NCBI GenBank assembly: GCA_964560765.1
Contig: CAZLMG010000004.1
Coordinates: 1 to 64,000, forward strand
Source of the DNA: CAZLMG01 sp964560765
GTDB taxonomy: Bacteria; Bdellovibrionota_B; Oligoflexia; Oligoflexales; CAZLMG01
Direction: 5' to 3'
DNA length: 64,000 bases
Below the pieces are notes generated by a model that was not told the DNA's origin, searched no databases, and saw only the letters and a list, made by a program, of their open reading frames with translations. Shown here one piece after another: positions 13,944 through 23,595 of the stretch (the first letter of the stretch is position 1; every line of letters begins with the position of its first letter). Made by a program: the position numbers and the translations under genes.

Positions 13944-15932
13944 CTAGCCAGCTTTTTTAACGGAGTTGAGGGGTGCGGGAACGGCGGTATTCTCGACCTG
14001 AATGTCGACAATGACGAGCGTCACATCATCAAGCAATGGCTTGCCGGCGAAATGCCGAAACGCCGCCTGGACGACTTCTTCCTTCATTTGCTGAGGATTC
14101 GCACCTGCATGTTGCAACAAGCTACGAATGAGACGACGACGACCAAAGGCATCGCTTTCATGGTTCGTCCCCTCAATGAGTCCATCCGTGTAGAGAACGA
14201 GGCGATCGCCCTGCCGCAGCTGAATGACTTCATTGGAATATGCTGAATCTGCTTCCACTCCCAGTGGTTGACTGGCCTGACGAATGGTAATGGGGGCGTA
14301 CTCGCTTTTGCCTACAAGAGACTTTTGCACGCGCTTGACGCGTTTATCGTCACTGGCCCGCGTCAGCAAGATTGGAAAATTATGCCCAGCATTGGCGTAC
14401 GTTAACGTGCCATTCGCCGAATCGATAATGCCAGTGAAAAACGTCATGCTGATCGTACCCTGGACAGCTTCGAAAAGCATACGGTTGAATCGCTCCAGAA
14501 TTTCTTTGGGCGAATCGCGGTGGCTGGATCGCTCTTGAATGATCTGCGCGACTGTCATGCAATTGGCGTAAGCCATAGCCGTCACTAGCGCCGAAGGGAC
14601 ACCATGTCCCATGGCATCGGCGATAAAGATATAATCCAGTCCGTCGTCGGTACGAATGTGGCCCCACCAATCGCCACCGCACTGGGCGGCAGGTTCATAG
14701 AATCCTGTAATTTCAATACCCCGGTCCCTGGCAATGGAAGCCCGAGGAAAGAAGGTACTCTGTACCATGCGTGCGGTTTCTAACTCTTTCTCCAGACGGG
14801 CTTGCTCAATTCGCAGCTTCATGAGGCCCTGAATCTGCTGCGCCATCGCATTGACGGACTCTCCCAATGCCTGCACTTCATCGTGACTTTTGATTTGAAT
14901 CGAAGTCTGAAAGTTACCGCCAGCAATCTGTTCGGTCGCATAGACTACCTTGCGCAGGTTACTTGTAATGTGCTCGGCGCCGAAATAGCTAACCAAAATA
15001 GCCAGCATCATGGCCAAGAGACCCCACAAGGCATTGCGGGTAATAATGCGCGAGATGGCCGAAAACGCCTGGTCAGCATCGCGCTCGACAATGATCAGCA
15101 TATTCTTATCAGCCAATCGATGGAATGCTCCCAACCAAGTCTGCTGGTTTCGATCCAAGTAGGAATCTCGATAGCCTCCGGGCGTCGCGCTGCTTGTGGC
15201 TAGTGCTACCACCGGGTGCTGGCGAAAGTCAGGCCAGGCCTCTCTTTCTACAACCGTATGAATAAGGGAGCGAAAAGAATCGCCGTAGACCACTGCGGTA
15301 CGCTGAAATGCCCCCTTCGGCAAATTTTGCACAAGGCGGTGCTTCCAAACGAGGAGCACTGCGACCTGCCTGGGAATCCCGCCGCTTCCCCCATAGACGA
15401 CAGCCATGCCCATAATCGGCAACGGCGTCACATCCGACCAGTCTTGAAACACAGACCGACCGTCCTGATCCTGTTTCAATAGAGTCTGTGCCCATGCACT
15501 TACCACCGGCTTCAAATTTGCCAGAACAGATTTTGGATCATAAGACTCAAACTTCTCGCCTGCCGCATCCCCTTCGACGCGTGTTGCCCAGACCAAACCC
15601 CGATTGAACTGCTCGCTATATCGCCCCATGGCGATCAGCTCCGGATCCGATTTGAGTAAGTCGGCCGCAGTTGACTCCACGGTTCGGTTGGGATTGTTGC
15701 CTACGGCATTGACAAAGAGATTCAGGGTCGAGGCCCAGCGATCCAGTTCGGAATTCAGCTCCTGAGCAGTGTCTTTGCTTTGCGCCTGCAAGCTGTCACG
15801 AATTTGATTCTGTAAATTCTCGTGAAATGCGTTCGCGTTAAAATAGGAAATGGCACAGATCGCCACCAGCAACAACGCTGCCGACATATAGAATAGCTTG
15901 GCGCCCAATGATGAAAACAGCTGAACACGCAT
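13944..15932 (-). CDS. membrane-bound HAMP-SpoIIE (RsbU-type) PP2C phosphatase
   Basis: 662 aa. The N-terminal membrane helix (residues about 15-35) and second helix (near 310-330, LWGLLAMMLAILVSYFG) bracket a periplasmic sensor region. A HAMP linker, a coiled coil and a SpoIIE phosphatase domain follow. Catalytic metal-binding motifs are present: CGGDWWG, FIADAMGHGVPSAL, TYANAGHN, VLYTDGLIEG and DDVTLVIV. Such proteins dephosphorylate anti-sigma-factor antagonists in partner-switching cascades; no antagonist or anti-sigma kinase is adjacent. Start ATG 15932 is preferred (purine-rich GAAGAG); an in-frame TTG at 15962 is possible. It diverges from the FecR-like gene. Confidence 0.9.
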   Translation of the reverse strand: MRVQLFSSLGAKLFYMSAALLLVAICAISYFNANAFHENLQNQIRDSLQAQSKDTAQELNSELDRWASTLNLFVNAVGNNPNRTVESTAADLLKSDPELIAMGRYSEQFNRGLVWATRVEGDAAGEKFESYDPKSVLANLKPVVSAWAQTLLKQDQDGRSVFQDWSDVTPLPIMGMAVVYGGSGGIPRQVAVLLVWKHRLVQNLPKGAFQRTAVVYGDSFRSLIHTVVEREAWPDFRQHPVVALATSSATPGGYRDSYLDRNQQTWLGAFHRLADKNMLIIVERDADQAFSAISRIITRNALWGLLAMMLAILVSYFGAEHITSNLRKVVYATEQIAGGNFQTSIQIKSHDEVQALGESVNAMAQQIQGLMKLRIEQARLEKELETARMVQSTFFPRASIARDRGIEITGFYEPAAQCGGDWWGHIRTDDGLDYIFIADAMGHGVPSALVTAMAYANCMTVAQIIQERSSHRDSPKEILERFNRMLFEAVQGTISMTFFTGIIDSANGTLTYANAGHNFPILLTRASDDKRVKRVQKSLVGKSEYAPITIRQASQPLGVEADSAYSNEVIQLRQGDRLVLYTDGLIEGTNHESDAFGRRRLIRSLLQHAGANPQQMKEEVVQAAFRHFAGKPLLDDVTLVIVDIQVENTAVPAPLNSVKKAG

Positions 15933-16017
15933 CGTCTGATTTCTCTTCGTACAATGGTACAAAACGCTTGATATTCATCGGCCGGAAGACCGCACGCCTT
16001 GAGACGTCTGCTCCCTC

Positions 16018-16033
16018 GGCAATATCATCACCA
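16018..16033 (-). promoter_or_regulatory. candidate sigma-54 promoter for the SpoIIE phosphatase gene
   Basis: On the minus strand TGGTGAT-GATA-TTGCC keeps TGG and TTGC at exact spacing. The predicted start is near 16007 with a leader of about 75 nt. The middle of the -24 box is a poor match. Confidence 0.33.
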
Positions 16034-16168
16034 GGAAAACTAAGAGCAAACGATGCTGAATGAGCAAATTACCAAATTCGGCCACTTCCAAAATGGCTCC
16101 CTCAACTCATCCCCGTCTGTCGCCGATAAGCGTTCGAGTTCTATGACCACTGACGAGGTAGTTTCCGC

Positions 16169-18013
16169 ATGCGTACGACATCCATCCTGGACGCGCGCGC
16201 TCAGCGCTGGCATCGCGCTCTCTTCTTGGCGATTTGGGGAGCCGGGGTGATTGCCATCATCATGCAACTGCACGCGCTGTATCAGCCAGAAGTTCGAGGG
16301 GGCAATTGGATCGCTCGCCTCACCCACGAAAAGGGTAACGTTCGGTATCGTGCCGACATGGATATTTCTTGGCTAGGCGCAAATGCACAGCAGCTCCTGT
16401 ACACCGGTGACAGCATTGCCACTGGCAAGGAGAGCTCTGCAGAGATTTCACTGCTTACCGGCTGGGTCATTCAATTGCAAAGCGATACGCAGATCGTCAT
16501 TTCGCTGCCTGAAGACAACCCATCAGCAATGCCCATGATCAATTTACTGCGCGGCGACATCAGAATAAGCGACCTGAATGGGCAGCCATCTGCAAACGGT
16601 ATCCGCGTCCAAGCTGGCAAACGCGAGTTTCTATTGGCCGACCCGAGCTCGGAAATTTCTCTGAGTCGAGCCCGAGGCAGCGCCGAATCTCAGGTCGTTC
16701 GTGTAGAGGGCCGTGTGCAGGAAGTCGCGGGAAATGTTGCTACCATTTGGTCAGGGTCATCTGCGACCGCCACGACTGGTACGAATCCTTCTGTTGAGAC
16801 GGCGCTGGCCAAACTCGTCACTGCAGATGCTCTACAACCAGCCGCTGCACCAAACGCTATGCGCCTGAACATTACCGAAAAGGTCGACATCAAGCGCACC
16901 AGCCTCGATGATCTCCCTGGGATGACCCACACCGCTCCAGCCGTACCCGTCGCAAAGCTTCCAGAGCGGAAACACAAGGCCTCACCGTGGCAGCAAATCC
17001 AGAGAGCCAAGCAAGAGGCCGCTACCTTCGGCTCTGTAAGGGGCTTTGAACCCATTATCACCTCGCCGAAACCCGGCGTTCACCTTTGGACACTCCTTCC
17101 CGTAAGCGATGCGGCATTTATGGAGCCACTGCGTGTTGAAATCCAACCTCCAGAGTCCGAGGTAACTTTTGTCGACCACTGGCAACCGGCGGTTACGCTG
17201 CAAGCCGACACGACCAGCAGCTCTGTGAGTGAGTATGTGATCGGTCCCGTTGGCCTTGACACGCACACCCTCTCACTGCACGTGGAAAGCGCTATCAAGG
17301 AGGCTGACATTCGCACTTCGGAATCTGGATTGCCCATGCGGACACTTTATGCGCGCAGCGGCGCCCGAAACACGGGCAGCGAAGGGCAACCTCAATTCTC
17401 TCTTAGCGAAGATGCCATCGCTTTCAACATCACCACGTTGGCAGAATGGCCTTCGACACCAGTTCGACTAAGCCTCGGCCGCGTCGACCCTCGGCCCGTC
17501 GGGCAAGGCTGGGTTGCTCAACGTGTACCCATAGATCCGCAGCAAACCCCGCAGTCGCTCATTATCACCAAAGGGGCCTCTCACGCCGGGATCCTCGGGT
17601 TGATGGCTGGCGCCGAATATTTCCAACTGGCCCCGGATTCAACTGAACTCCAGGACGCTGGTGTATACATTGCTCAAAAGGGCCAAATTCTTGCACTCAT
17701 TCCCGACACCAGCAACTGGACCACGTCCGACATGCGCAAAGTACGTAAGGCACTAGCCGGCGACGTGGTGTTTGCTGGTGCGCCGGCTGTTTATCTGCAC
17801 GAATTGCAAGCTGGCAACATAGGTAAGGCCACCGCAGAAAATCGGGGCGATAAGATGCTCGTGATGACCCAGGATCAATCCGTTGAGGTTAGCAAAGACT
17901 TTATTGAGTCGAACGCTGCAGTGGCCGAATTTGTAGACTCTGTGGCTGAGATCGTCATCAGTAACGAACTGAAAATTCTTGACTACGATGCTCCACAGAA
18001 AGGTAGCAAATGA
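16169..18013 (+). CDS. membrane-anchored FecR-like domain protein
   Basis: 614 aa. One N-terminal membrane helix (ALFLAIWGAGVIAIIMQLHAL, about residues 16-36) is followed by a FecR-like periplasmic domain (about 50-190: YTGDSIATGKESSAEISL, INLLRGDIRI, VRVEGRVQEVAG). A Pro/Thr-rich linker and a longer C-terminal region with repeated LWTLLPVSDAAFMEPLRVE-type segments follow. FecR domains of this kind often sense or bind envelope ligands but here no iron-uptake or ECF sigma gene is adjacent. Start ATG 16169 has GAGG. The stop TGA overlaps the next gene's ATG by 4 nt, so the two are coupled. It diverges from the SpoIIE phosphatase. Confidence 0.75.
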   Translation: MRTTSILDARAQRWHRALFLAIWGAGVIAIIMQLHALYQPEVRGGNWIARLTHEKGNVRYRADMDISWLGANAQQLLYTGDSIATGKESSAEISLLTGWVIQLQSDTQIVISLPEDNPSAMPMINLLRGDIRISDLNGQPSANGIRVQAGKREFLLADPSSEISLSRARGSAESQVVRVEGRVQEVAGNVATIWSGSSATATTGTNPSVETALAKLVTADALQPAAAPNAMRLNITEKVDIKRTSLDDLPGMTHTAPAVPVAKLPERKHKASPWQQIQRAKQEAATFGSVRGFEPIITSPKPGVHLWTLLPVSDAAFMEPLRVEIQPPESEVTFVDHWQPAVTLQADTTSSSVSEYVIGPVGLDTHTLSLHVESAIKEADIRTSESGLPMRTLYARSGARNTGSEGQPQFSLSEDAIAFNITTLAEWPSTPVRLSLGRVDPRPVGQGWVAQRVPIDPQQTPQSLIITKGASHAGILGLMAGAEYFQLAPDSTELQDAGVYIAQKGQILALIPDTSNWTTSDMRKVRKALAGDVVFAGAPAVYLHELQAGNIGKATAENRGDKMLVMTQDQSVEVSKDFIESNAAVAEFVDSVAEIVISNELKILDYDAPQKGSK

Positions 18014-18777
18014 AATTCGATATATCGACCTCAGCTCTTCTAGGTCTTGTCATGTGCAGCAGCAGCCTCGCGTTGGGCGAAGACTTGAATTCATGGTTGA
18101 AGCGTATCGACAGTAAGGCGTCTAACTCGTTGACCTACGTGCAGGATGTTGTGCTGATCAGCAGTGTCGGTCCGGACGGAATTCCCGAAGTCAAATCCGT
18201 GACCAGTGAACCGACTCGCCACGCCGGCTTTTTACGCTACCTCACCAAAGATGATGTCTCGGCCTCGCTCGCGGCGAACACGCCCGCGGGCCGCGCCAAG
18301 CCATCTCGAGTAGGCAAAAACATGGCTTTGCGGCAAATTGCGCTATTCACCGGGGTCAGCGCCCTCGTTGTTGCGGATGCCAATGATTGGACCCTGCGAC
18401 CGGAAGGGAGCGGCGACCAGGATGGGATCGTCATGCCCGCTCCGAAAACAACCGATATGGCAGCCTTGGACCGCTGGATTTTGGATGCGGTTGGTTACGA
18501 TGGCGTTGTGCTCGATCAGCAGGGAGATCGACTACTCGTGCGAGGAGATACCGTACGACTACGCGGCGAAAAGGCTCAAGGCCTCCTTCTGGAAAATTCG
18601 GCCTCAAAGCTCGTGCTTGGGCCGAATGACAAGAAGGGAGCGGCACTGATACAGAAGGTCGAATCCGACAGTGAACATGCCATCTTTCAGGTTGTCGTTG
18701 CTGGCAAATCGGGAGCCAATCAGCGCATCGCCCGCGGCACAAAGGTGCTCATCGAACGCGGAAAAGCGGCTCCCTAG
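18010..18777 (+). CDS. secreted protein of unknown function, coupled to the FecR-like gene
   Basis: 255 aa with a signal peptide (LLGLVMCSSSLALG). The rest is soluble and basic with no motif I recognise. The last 70 residues (LDQQGDRLLVRGDTVRLRG onward) are beta-rich. ATGA overlap with the upstream gene implies translational coupling and a shared role, probably in the periplasm. It ends 5 nt before the convergent DUF1554 lipoprotein gene. Confidence 0.65.
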   Translation: MKFDISTSALLGLVMCSSSLALGEDLNSWLKRIDSKASNSLTYVQDVVLISSVGPDGIPEVKSVTSEPTRHAGFLRYLTKDDVSASLAANTPAGRAKPSRVGKNMALRQIALFTGVSALVVADANDWTLRPEGSGDQDGIVMPAPKTTDMAALDRWILDAVGYDGVVLDQQGDRLLVRGDTVRLRGEKAQGLLLENSASKLVLGPNDKKGAALIQKVESDSEHAIFQVVVAGKSGANQRIARGTKVLIERGKAAP

Positions 18778-18782
18778 CGCGG

Positions 18783-19955
18783 TTATTGACCGTCGATGCA
18801 GTAAATGCGCGCGTCTGTGTCGCAGGTAATATTTCCCTCGGCCAACCAATTCGAGTTGCCGACCTCGGCGGCCCCTTGCCCGCCGTTATCTCCGAGGAGA
18901 GCGCTGCTCCAATCGTTGCAATTCATCGCTGCGGTAGCACCCGTCGCTGTCGATCCCGTCCACACGTCACCCGTGACGATCGTACTCTTCTCGCTGTACA
19001 GGATTGCCGTATCCAACTCTCCATCCCAGAGCCCACCGGCATCTTCAGCAAGCAGCTGAGTGCCCCCGTCAGCGATCGGTCGCATGTTGTAGAGTGAACT
19101 AACAACTGTAATGCGATCTTTGAGATCTTGCGTTGAAGTCGAAAGCAAGGCACCCCAAACGCCGTCGAGCGAAGCAGCGTTCGCCAAAACTTGGCATTTT
19201 GCATCCGCTCGCTGAACGCCCGTTAGTCCACCCGCACCAAAATCGCCCTTATACTTGAGGCTGCTGACGAACACGCGGTGCCCTGTTGTCGCTGAAGCCG
19301 TGATGCCCTCGGTTAACTGTGGCGACTGACCCGTCGCGTAACCACAAACGCGAAAGGAATACTCAGTCACCGGGGTCAACCCCTCAATCGTCACCGAGCT
19401 GGTCGTGTTGCCAACTTCTGGCTCGACCAAAACAGCATTTTCATCACTGCAATCGGACGGAGCCTCGGCCCCTTCTGTCAGCACCAATTTGTGTCCATCG
19501 GTCGCTGCGGGGGCTATCTTCCAGGAAAGTCGAACTCCTGTCGGCGACACCGCGACCGCCGACAACTCACTTAGTTCGCCCATTCTCCGCAAAATTTCGA
19601 TGGGGTGTACGTCAGACTCACGCTCGACGAAGGCCGCTTTGACTTCGACTTCGCCAACTCCTAACCCAACTGCATAATACAGATCGTCGTCGCGCTGCTC
19701 GACACGCAACAATGCTTCATCAGCAATTTGCCATTGCACATCTTCAGTCAGCTCAACTTCGGAACCATCCAGAAATACAGCATAGGCTCTTATGCCCATC
19801 GCATCGTCGATAAGTACAGCGCCTGTGGATCTCACTTCCAGCCTGTCGATCTCGTCGATCAAGCCGACGATCGAAGGCCCGGTTGTAACCTCAAAATTTT
19901 GGAAGCATCCCGCGCAAAACCACGGCAATATCCAGCTAAGTGAACGTAAATTCAA
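18783..19955 (-). CDS. lipoprotein with fibronectin type III and DUF1554-type C-terminal domain
   Basis: 390 aa. A short lipoprotein signal ends at Cys17 (WFCAGC). An Ig/BIG-like region leads to an Fn3 domain at about 130-230 (VSPTGVRLSWKI, GLTPVTEYSFRVCGYATG). The C-terminal about 160 residues open with HRVFVSSLKYKGDFG and GVQRADAKCQVLANAA, typical of the DUF1554/endostatin-like lectin fold found on Leptospira and Bdellovibrio-type surface lipoproteins, with paired Cys near the end. The start is a TTG inside the last codons of clpA (20-nt overlap) with AAGGA upstream; no better start exists in frame, so it is probably coupled to clpA. Surface adhesion is a family-level guess. Confidence 0.75.
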   Translation of the reverse strand: MNLRSLSWILPWFCAGCFQNFEVTTGPSIVGLIDEIDRLEVRSTGAVLIDDAMGIRAYAVFLDGSEVELTEDVQWQIADEALLRVEQRDDDLYYAVGLGVGEVEVKAAFVERESDVHPIEILRRMGELSELSAVAVSPTGVRLSWKIAPAATDGHKLVLTEGAEAPSDCSDENAVLVEPEVGNTTSSVTIEGLTPVTEYSFRVCGYATGQSPQLTEGITASATTGHRVFVSSLKYKGDFGAGGLTGVQRADAKCQVLANAASLDGVWGALLSTSTQDLKDRITVVSSLYNMRPIADGGTQLLAEDAGGLWDGELDTAILYSEKSTIVTGDVWTGSTATGATAAMNCNDWSSALLGDNGGQGAAEVGNSNWLAEGNITCDTDARIYCIDGQ

Positions 19956-22227
19956 GAGTCTGCCCGTCCTTTGCGAGCTGGACCTGAACCTGTCCGCCGC
20001 GCGTTAATCTACCGAATAATACTTCCTGCGACAGGGGCTTCTTCACGTGCTCCATGATGGTACGACCAAGGGGGCGCGCACCGTAGGCCGCGTCATAACC
20101 GGTTTTGGCCAGCCATTGCCGAGCGGCATCGTCCACCGCAACCGTCACTTTTTTCTCCCTGAGCTGCTCGTTCAACTCTCGCAAAAACTTATCAACAACC
20201 AGCAAAACTACTTCCTGATTCAGCGGTTGGAAATTGATGATGGCATCGAGCCGATTGCGAAATTCCGGCGAGAACATCGTCTTCACGGCCTGGGACGGCC
20301 CCTGAGTCTCCGATTGTCCCGGCGCGCGACCAAAGCCGATATTGCCGCGACTGAGCTCCTCGGCTCCGGCATTCGTGGTCAAAATGATCACTACATTTTG
20401 AAAGTCAACTTTTCGCCCGTTGGTGTCCGTAAGCGTTCCGTGATCCATCACCTGCAGCAAAACATTCTGCAAATCGGGATGCGCCTTTTCGATTTCGTCG
20501 AGCAACAAAACGGCATAAGGGTTCTTGTTCACGGCCTCAGTCAGCAAGCCCCCCTGATCAAACCCCACATAACCTGGGGGTGCACCAATGAGTCGAGATA
20601 CCGAGTGCTTCTCCATGTACTCACTCATGTCAAAGCGCAAAAACTCAATGCCCATAATCTTCGCCAACTGCTTGGCAACCTCGGTCTTGCCGACTCCCGT
20701 CGGCCCCGCAAAGAGAAAGCTGCCGATGGGCTTACCCGGAGCTGTGAGGCCGGAGCGAGACAGCTTAATAGCTGCGTCGATCGCGGCAATAGCTTGCTCC
20801 TGTCCAAACACGGCGTTCCGCAACTCATCACCAAGGCACTTCAGCAACTCGCGATCGGTGCTCGAAACCTTCTGCACGGGCACCTTGGCCATGCGGGCAA
20901 CCGTAGCCTGTACAATGTCAATGTTGACGGTACGAGGCTTTGTAGCAGGCCCTTTGAGAGCCACTGCCGCTCCAGCTTCATCCAGCACATCGATCGCTTT
21001 ATCTGGAAGGAGTCGGTCCTTGATATAACGCTCGGAAAGCTCCACTGCAGCGGTCACCGCATCGGAGGAATACCGAACATTGTGAAACTCCTCGTAACGA
21101 GATTTCAGGCCGCGAAGAATTTTGACGGTGTCAGCCACAGACGGTGCGGGCACATCGATTTTTTGAAAACGCCGTGCGAGGGCATGATCCGACTCAAAAT
21201 GATTACGAAACTCTTTGTAGGTCGTGGATCCTATGCAACGAACGTCACCCGACGACAGGCCAGGCTTCAGCAGATTCGACGCATCCATGGTGCCACCACT
21301 CACCGCACCAGCACCCACCACCGTATGGATTTCATCTATAAACAGAATGCCCTTTTTGACTTTTTTCAGGGAGTTTAGGACCCCTTTCAGGCGCTCTTCA
21401 AAATCGCCGCGGAACTTGGCACCTGCCAATAGAGCTCCCATATCGAGTGCAAAAATTTTTGCGCCACGTAATGCTTCAGGGACATTGTCCGCCGCAATGC
21501 GCGCCGCTAAGCCCTCAACCAAAGCCGTTTTGCCAACGCCTGCATCGCCGACAAACAAAGGATTATTCTTGCGGCGTCGGGCCAAGACCTGCACTGCACG
21601 ATCAATCTCGTCGTCGCGGCCGATGAGAGGGTCAATCAAACCTTGATTGGCTTTGTTCACCAGATCGGTTGCGTAGAGTGCCAGCGGGTCTTTGCCCTCT
21701 TGCTTGGAAGTTGCATCGCCAGCATGTGCCCCATCATCTTCGACGGGTACCGGCTTGCCAGCAGATGATCCTTCTTCCAACACATGCTCGTATCCAGGGC
21801 GCGTAACGCCATGTGACACGAAGTTGATCAAGTCAAAGCGCGAGATGTTTTGCTTTTCGAGAAAATAGACCGCAAAGGATTCCTGTTCATGAAACATGGC
21901 GATCAAGACGTGCGAGCCCAAGATGTAGTCGCGACCCGCCGCTCGCACCTGTTGAAACGCCGCCTGGATGACGCGTTGAAATGCTAAAGTCGGCTGCGGA
22001 AGCTGACCTTCCCCAAGGACGGCATTCTCCAAGTTTTCAGCAAAGAACGAGTCTAGGTCCTGACGAACGTCCTTGACGGAACCACCGCAGGCGCGAATCG
22101 CACGTGCGGCGGCCTCGTTATGCAACAGCCCATAAAGCATGTGTTCTGTCGTGACGTACTCATGTCCGTGACGGGCTGCCTCGCTCACAGCGAGGTTGAG
22201 ACATACTTCCAATTCGTGACTGATCAT
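19936..22227 (-). CDS. clpA: ATP-dependent Clp protease, ATP-binding subunit ClpA
   Basis: 763 aa (E. coli 758). Unfoldase that feeds substrates to ClpP. The N-domain (1-145) binds ClpS. AAA1 has Walker A GDAGVGKTAL, AAA2 has GPTGVGKTEV and Walker B VLLLDEIEKAHP. The ClpP-docking tripeptide IGF is present in RGNIGFGR. The pore loops are intact and the length is normal. It follows clpS by 18 nt, the conserved order. Downstream the TTG of a lipoprotein gene overlaps its end. Confidence 0.97.
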   Translation of the reverse strand: MISHELEVCLNLAVSEAARHGHEYVTTEHMLYGLLHNEAAARAIRACGGSVKDVRQDLDSFFAENLENAVLGEGQLPQPTLAFQRVIQAAFQQVRAAGRDYILGSHVLIAMFHEQESFAVYFLEKQNISRFDLINFVSHGVTRPGYEHVLEEGSSAGKPVPVEDDGAHAGDATSKQEGKDPLALYATDLVNKANQGLIDPLIGRDDEIDRAVQVLARRRKNNPLFVGDAGVGKTALVEGLAARIAADNVPEALRGAKIFALDMGALLAGAKFRGDFEERLKGVLNSLKKVKKGILFIDEIHTVVGAGAVSGGTMDASNLLKPGLSSGDVRCIGSTTYKEFRNHFESDHALARRFQKIDVPAPSVADTVKILRGLKSRYEEFHNVRYSSDAVTAAVELSERYIKDRLLPDKAIDVLDEAGAAVALKGPATKPRTVNIDIVQATVARMAKVPVQKVSSTDRELLKCLGDELRNAVFGQEQAIAAIDAAIKLSRSGLTAPGKPIGSFLFAGPTGVGKTEVAKQLAKIMGIEFLRFDMSEYMEKHSVSRLIGAPPGYVGFDQGGLLTEAVNKNPYAVLLLDEIEKAHPDLQNVLLQVMDHGTLTDTNGRKVDFQNVVIILTTNAGAEELSRGNIGFGRAPGQSETQGPSQAVKTMFSPEFRNRLDAIINFQPLNQEVVLLVVDKFLRELNEQLREKKVTVAVDDAARQWLAKTGYDAAYGARPLGRTIMEHVKKPLSQEVLFGRLTRGGQVQVQLAKDGQTLEFTFT

Positions 22228-22245
22228 GCGCCACCTTTCTCGTCT

Positions 22246-22587
22246 TCAGGCACGCTCCATGGAGCATTTGAGCGGATATTGGTTCTCGCGGGCAAACTCC
22301 AGAACCTGCGCTACCTTAGTTTCGGCAACGCCAAATGGATATACGCCACATAAGCCGACACCCTTTTGATGAACAGCTAGCATGATTTCTGTCGCCTCAG
22401 CATGATCCTTGCGGAAGAATTGCTTCAAGACATCAATGACAAAGTCCATGGGCGTGAAGTCATCATTCAGAAGCAGGACCTTGTACATAGATGGTCGCTT
22501 AACCTGGACCCGCTTCTGCGTCACAACGCCGCCTTCGGACTCATAGCCGCGATCTTGCTGGCTGATCGTTGGCAAAGAACGGGACAT
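22246..22587 (-). CDS. clpS: ClpA adaptor protein ClpS (N-recognin)
   Basis: 113 aa from ATG 22587, with GGAGGG upstream. The ORF continues upstream but without a ribosome site and beyond the usual ClpS length. ClpS delivers N-end-rule substrates to ClpA. The core is present: YKVLLLNDDFTPMDFVIDVL (the NDD/TPM substrate pocket), ATEIMLAVHQKGVGLCGVY and ETKVAQV. Same operon as clpA. Confidence 0.96.
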   Translation of the reverse strand: MSRSLPTISQQDRGYESEGGVVTQKRVQVKRPSMYKVLLLNDDFTPMDFVIDVLKQFFRKDHAEATEIMLAVHQKGVGLCGVYPFGVAETKVAQVLEFARENQYPLKCSMERA

Positions 22588-22640
22588 CAGGAAAGGACCC
22601 TCCGGAGGTAGACGCACCCAAATTAAGAATAGGTCTGTCA

Positions 22641-22659
22641 GCGGGCTTGTCAAGCCCGC
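22641..22659. terminator. inverted repeat between a lipoprotein gene and clpS
   Basis: GCGGGCTTG-T-CAAGCCCGC is a perfect repeat folding as a 7-bp stem with a 5-nt loop. It lies 58 nt after the stop of the minus-strand lipoprotein gene and 54 nt before the clpS start. With no U-run, it could be a weak terminator or a regulatory site for clpS. Confidence 0.4.
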
Positions 22660-22716
22660 GCCAGCGTACACCCATTCTATATTAAATGGTCTTTTTGGAA
22701 GGAAAAATATGGCAGT

Positions 22717-23595
22717 TTACGGATTTGGAACCATGCTCGGGTGATGCAAGAATTCTATAGACGTACCCGCCTGCATGCCGGACGGGCACTGGCTAATGTC
22801 ACAGGAAAGAGCCAAACGCATGTCGTCCCGATTCCCCCAGTTCTTCTTGTCAGGTACACCGAAGATGTTCCCTAACCAGTTGGAATTCGGGTTATAGGTC
22901 TCCGTGCGCAAATAGCCTTCGCCGGTCGAGTTACCAATAAAGGCTGGGTTTTCGGTATCGGCACCAAAGAACATGGTGTGCGGGCCTTGCGGTACACCTT
23001 TTAACCCATCGGACAACCAACCTTTATCACTCACATGATGCGCGTGCAGCCACTCGCCTTCGTAGTAGGTATGCAAGGCACCCATGCGGCCACGCACATG
23101 CTTCCAAAGGAACATAAGATCATTTCGGTAACCACAACGACAAAACTTCGGAATCGAGTTGCTAATGAACTGCTTCCGCACACTCTTGATGATCTCCACT
23201 TCCCGGCGATCACGAATGGGAGCCACGCGGGCTACATAAAATGTGAACTGAGCATCGTCGCCGGAATACTCGCCCTCGTAATGAACATTGAGAGGGACGT
23301 AAAGATTCAGATTGGTATCCTGATCTTGCGTATCAAGCGTGGGTCGGTCTTGAAAGTAAGGGGGGACGCTACCCAGCGGATTATTTGGATCTATCCATCC
23401 ATTTTGCCCTTGGCCCCAAATATCGCCGGACCCTGTGCCGCTGCTATGTTGCTGATTGGGATCCGTGCCGATTCCGTTGCCTTCGCCGACTTTACCTGGA
23501 GTCAGGTCTCCGCCGCCGCGGAACGCGCTATCGGCACAGCTTACGGTCATAATCGTAAGTGTCGTAAGCAGCCATGCTGACGTCTTGGGATACAT
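22717..23595 (-). CDS. predicted lipoprotein, function unknown
   Basis: 292 aa from ATG 23595 (GAGG and AGAGG upstream; a lipoprotein signal with TLTIMTVSC). A Gly/Pro/Asn-rich linker (about 25-75) leads to a folded domain with many Trp, Tyr and His (WLHAHHVSDKGWLSDGLK, GPHTMFFGADTENPAFIG). It contains KFCRCGYR and a final CDISQCPSG Cys pair, possibly disulfides. Residues near 110-140 are beta-rich (LNLYVPLNVHYEGEY). No family recognised. Probably outer-membrane anchored; monocistronic. Confidence 0.7.
   Translation of the reverse strand: MYPKTSAWLLTTLTIMTVSCADSAFRGGGDLTPGKVGEGNGIGTDPNQQHSSGTGSGDIWGQGQNGWIDPNNPLGSVPPYFQDRPTLDTQDQDTNLNLYVPLNVHYEGEYSGDDAQFTFYVARVAPIRDRREVEIIKSVRKQFISNSIPKFCRCGYRNDLMFLWKHVRGRMGALHTYYEGEWLHAHHVSDKGWLSDGLKGVPQGPHTMFFGADTENPAFIGNSTGEGYLRTETYNPNSNWLGNIFGVPDKKNWGNRDDMRLALSCDISQCPSGMQAGTSIEFLHHPSMVPNP

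Noticed and set aside
16000..16014. Extra copy of the HNH repeat core (GAGACGTCTGCTC)
   Set aside because: Shares only GACGTC and nearby bases; does not match the 14-bp core.
20047..21378. 443-aa plus-strand ORF
   Set aside because: Lies entirely antisense to clpA, whose motifs are intact; typical high-G+C shadow.
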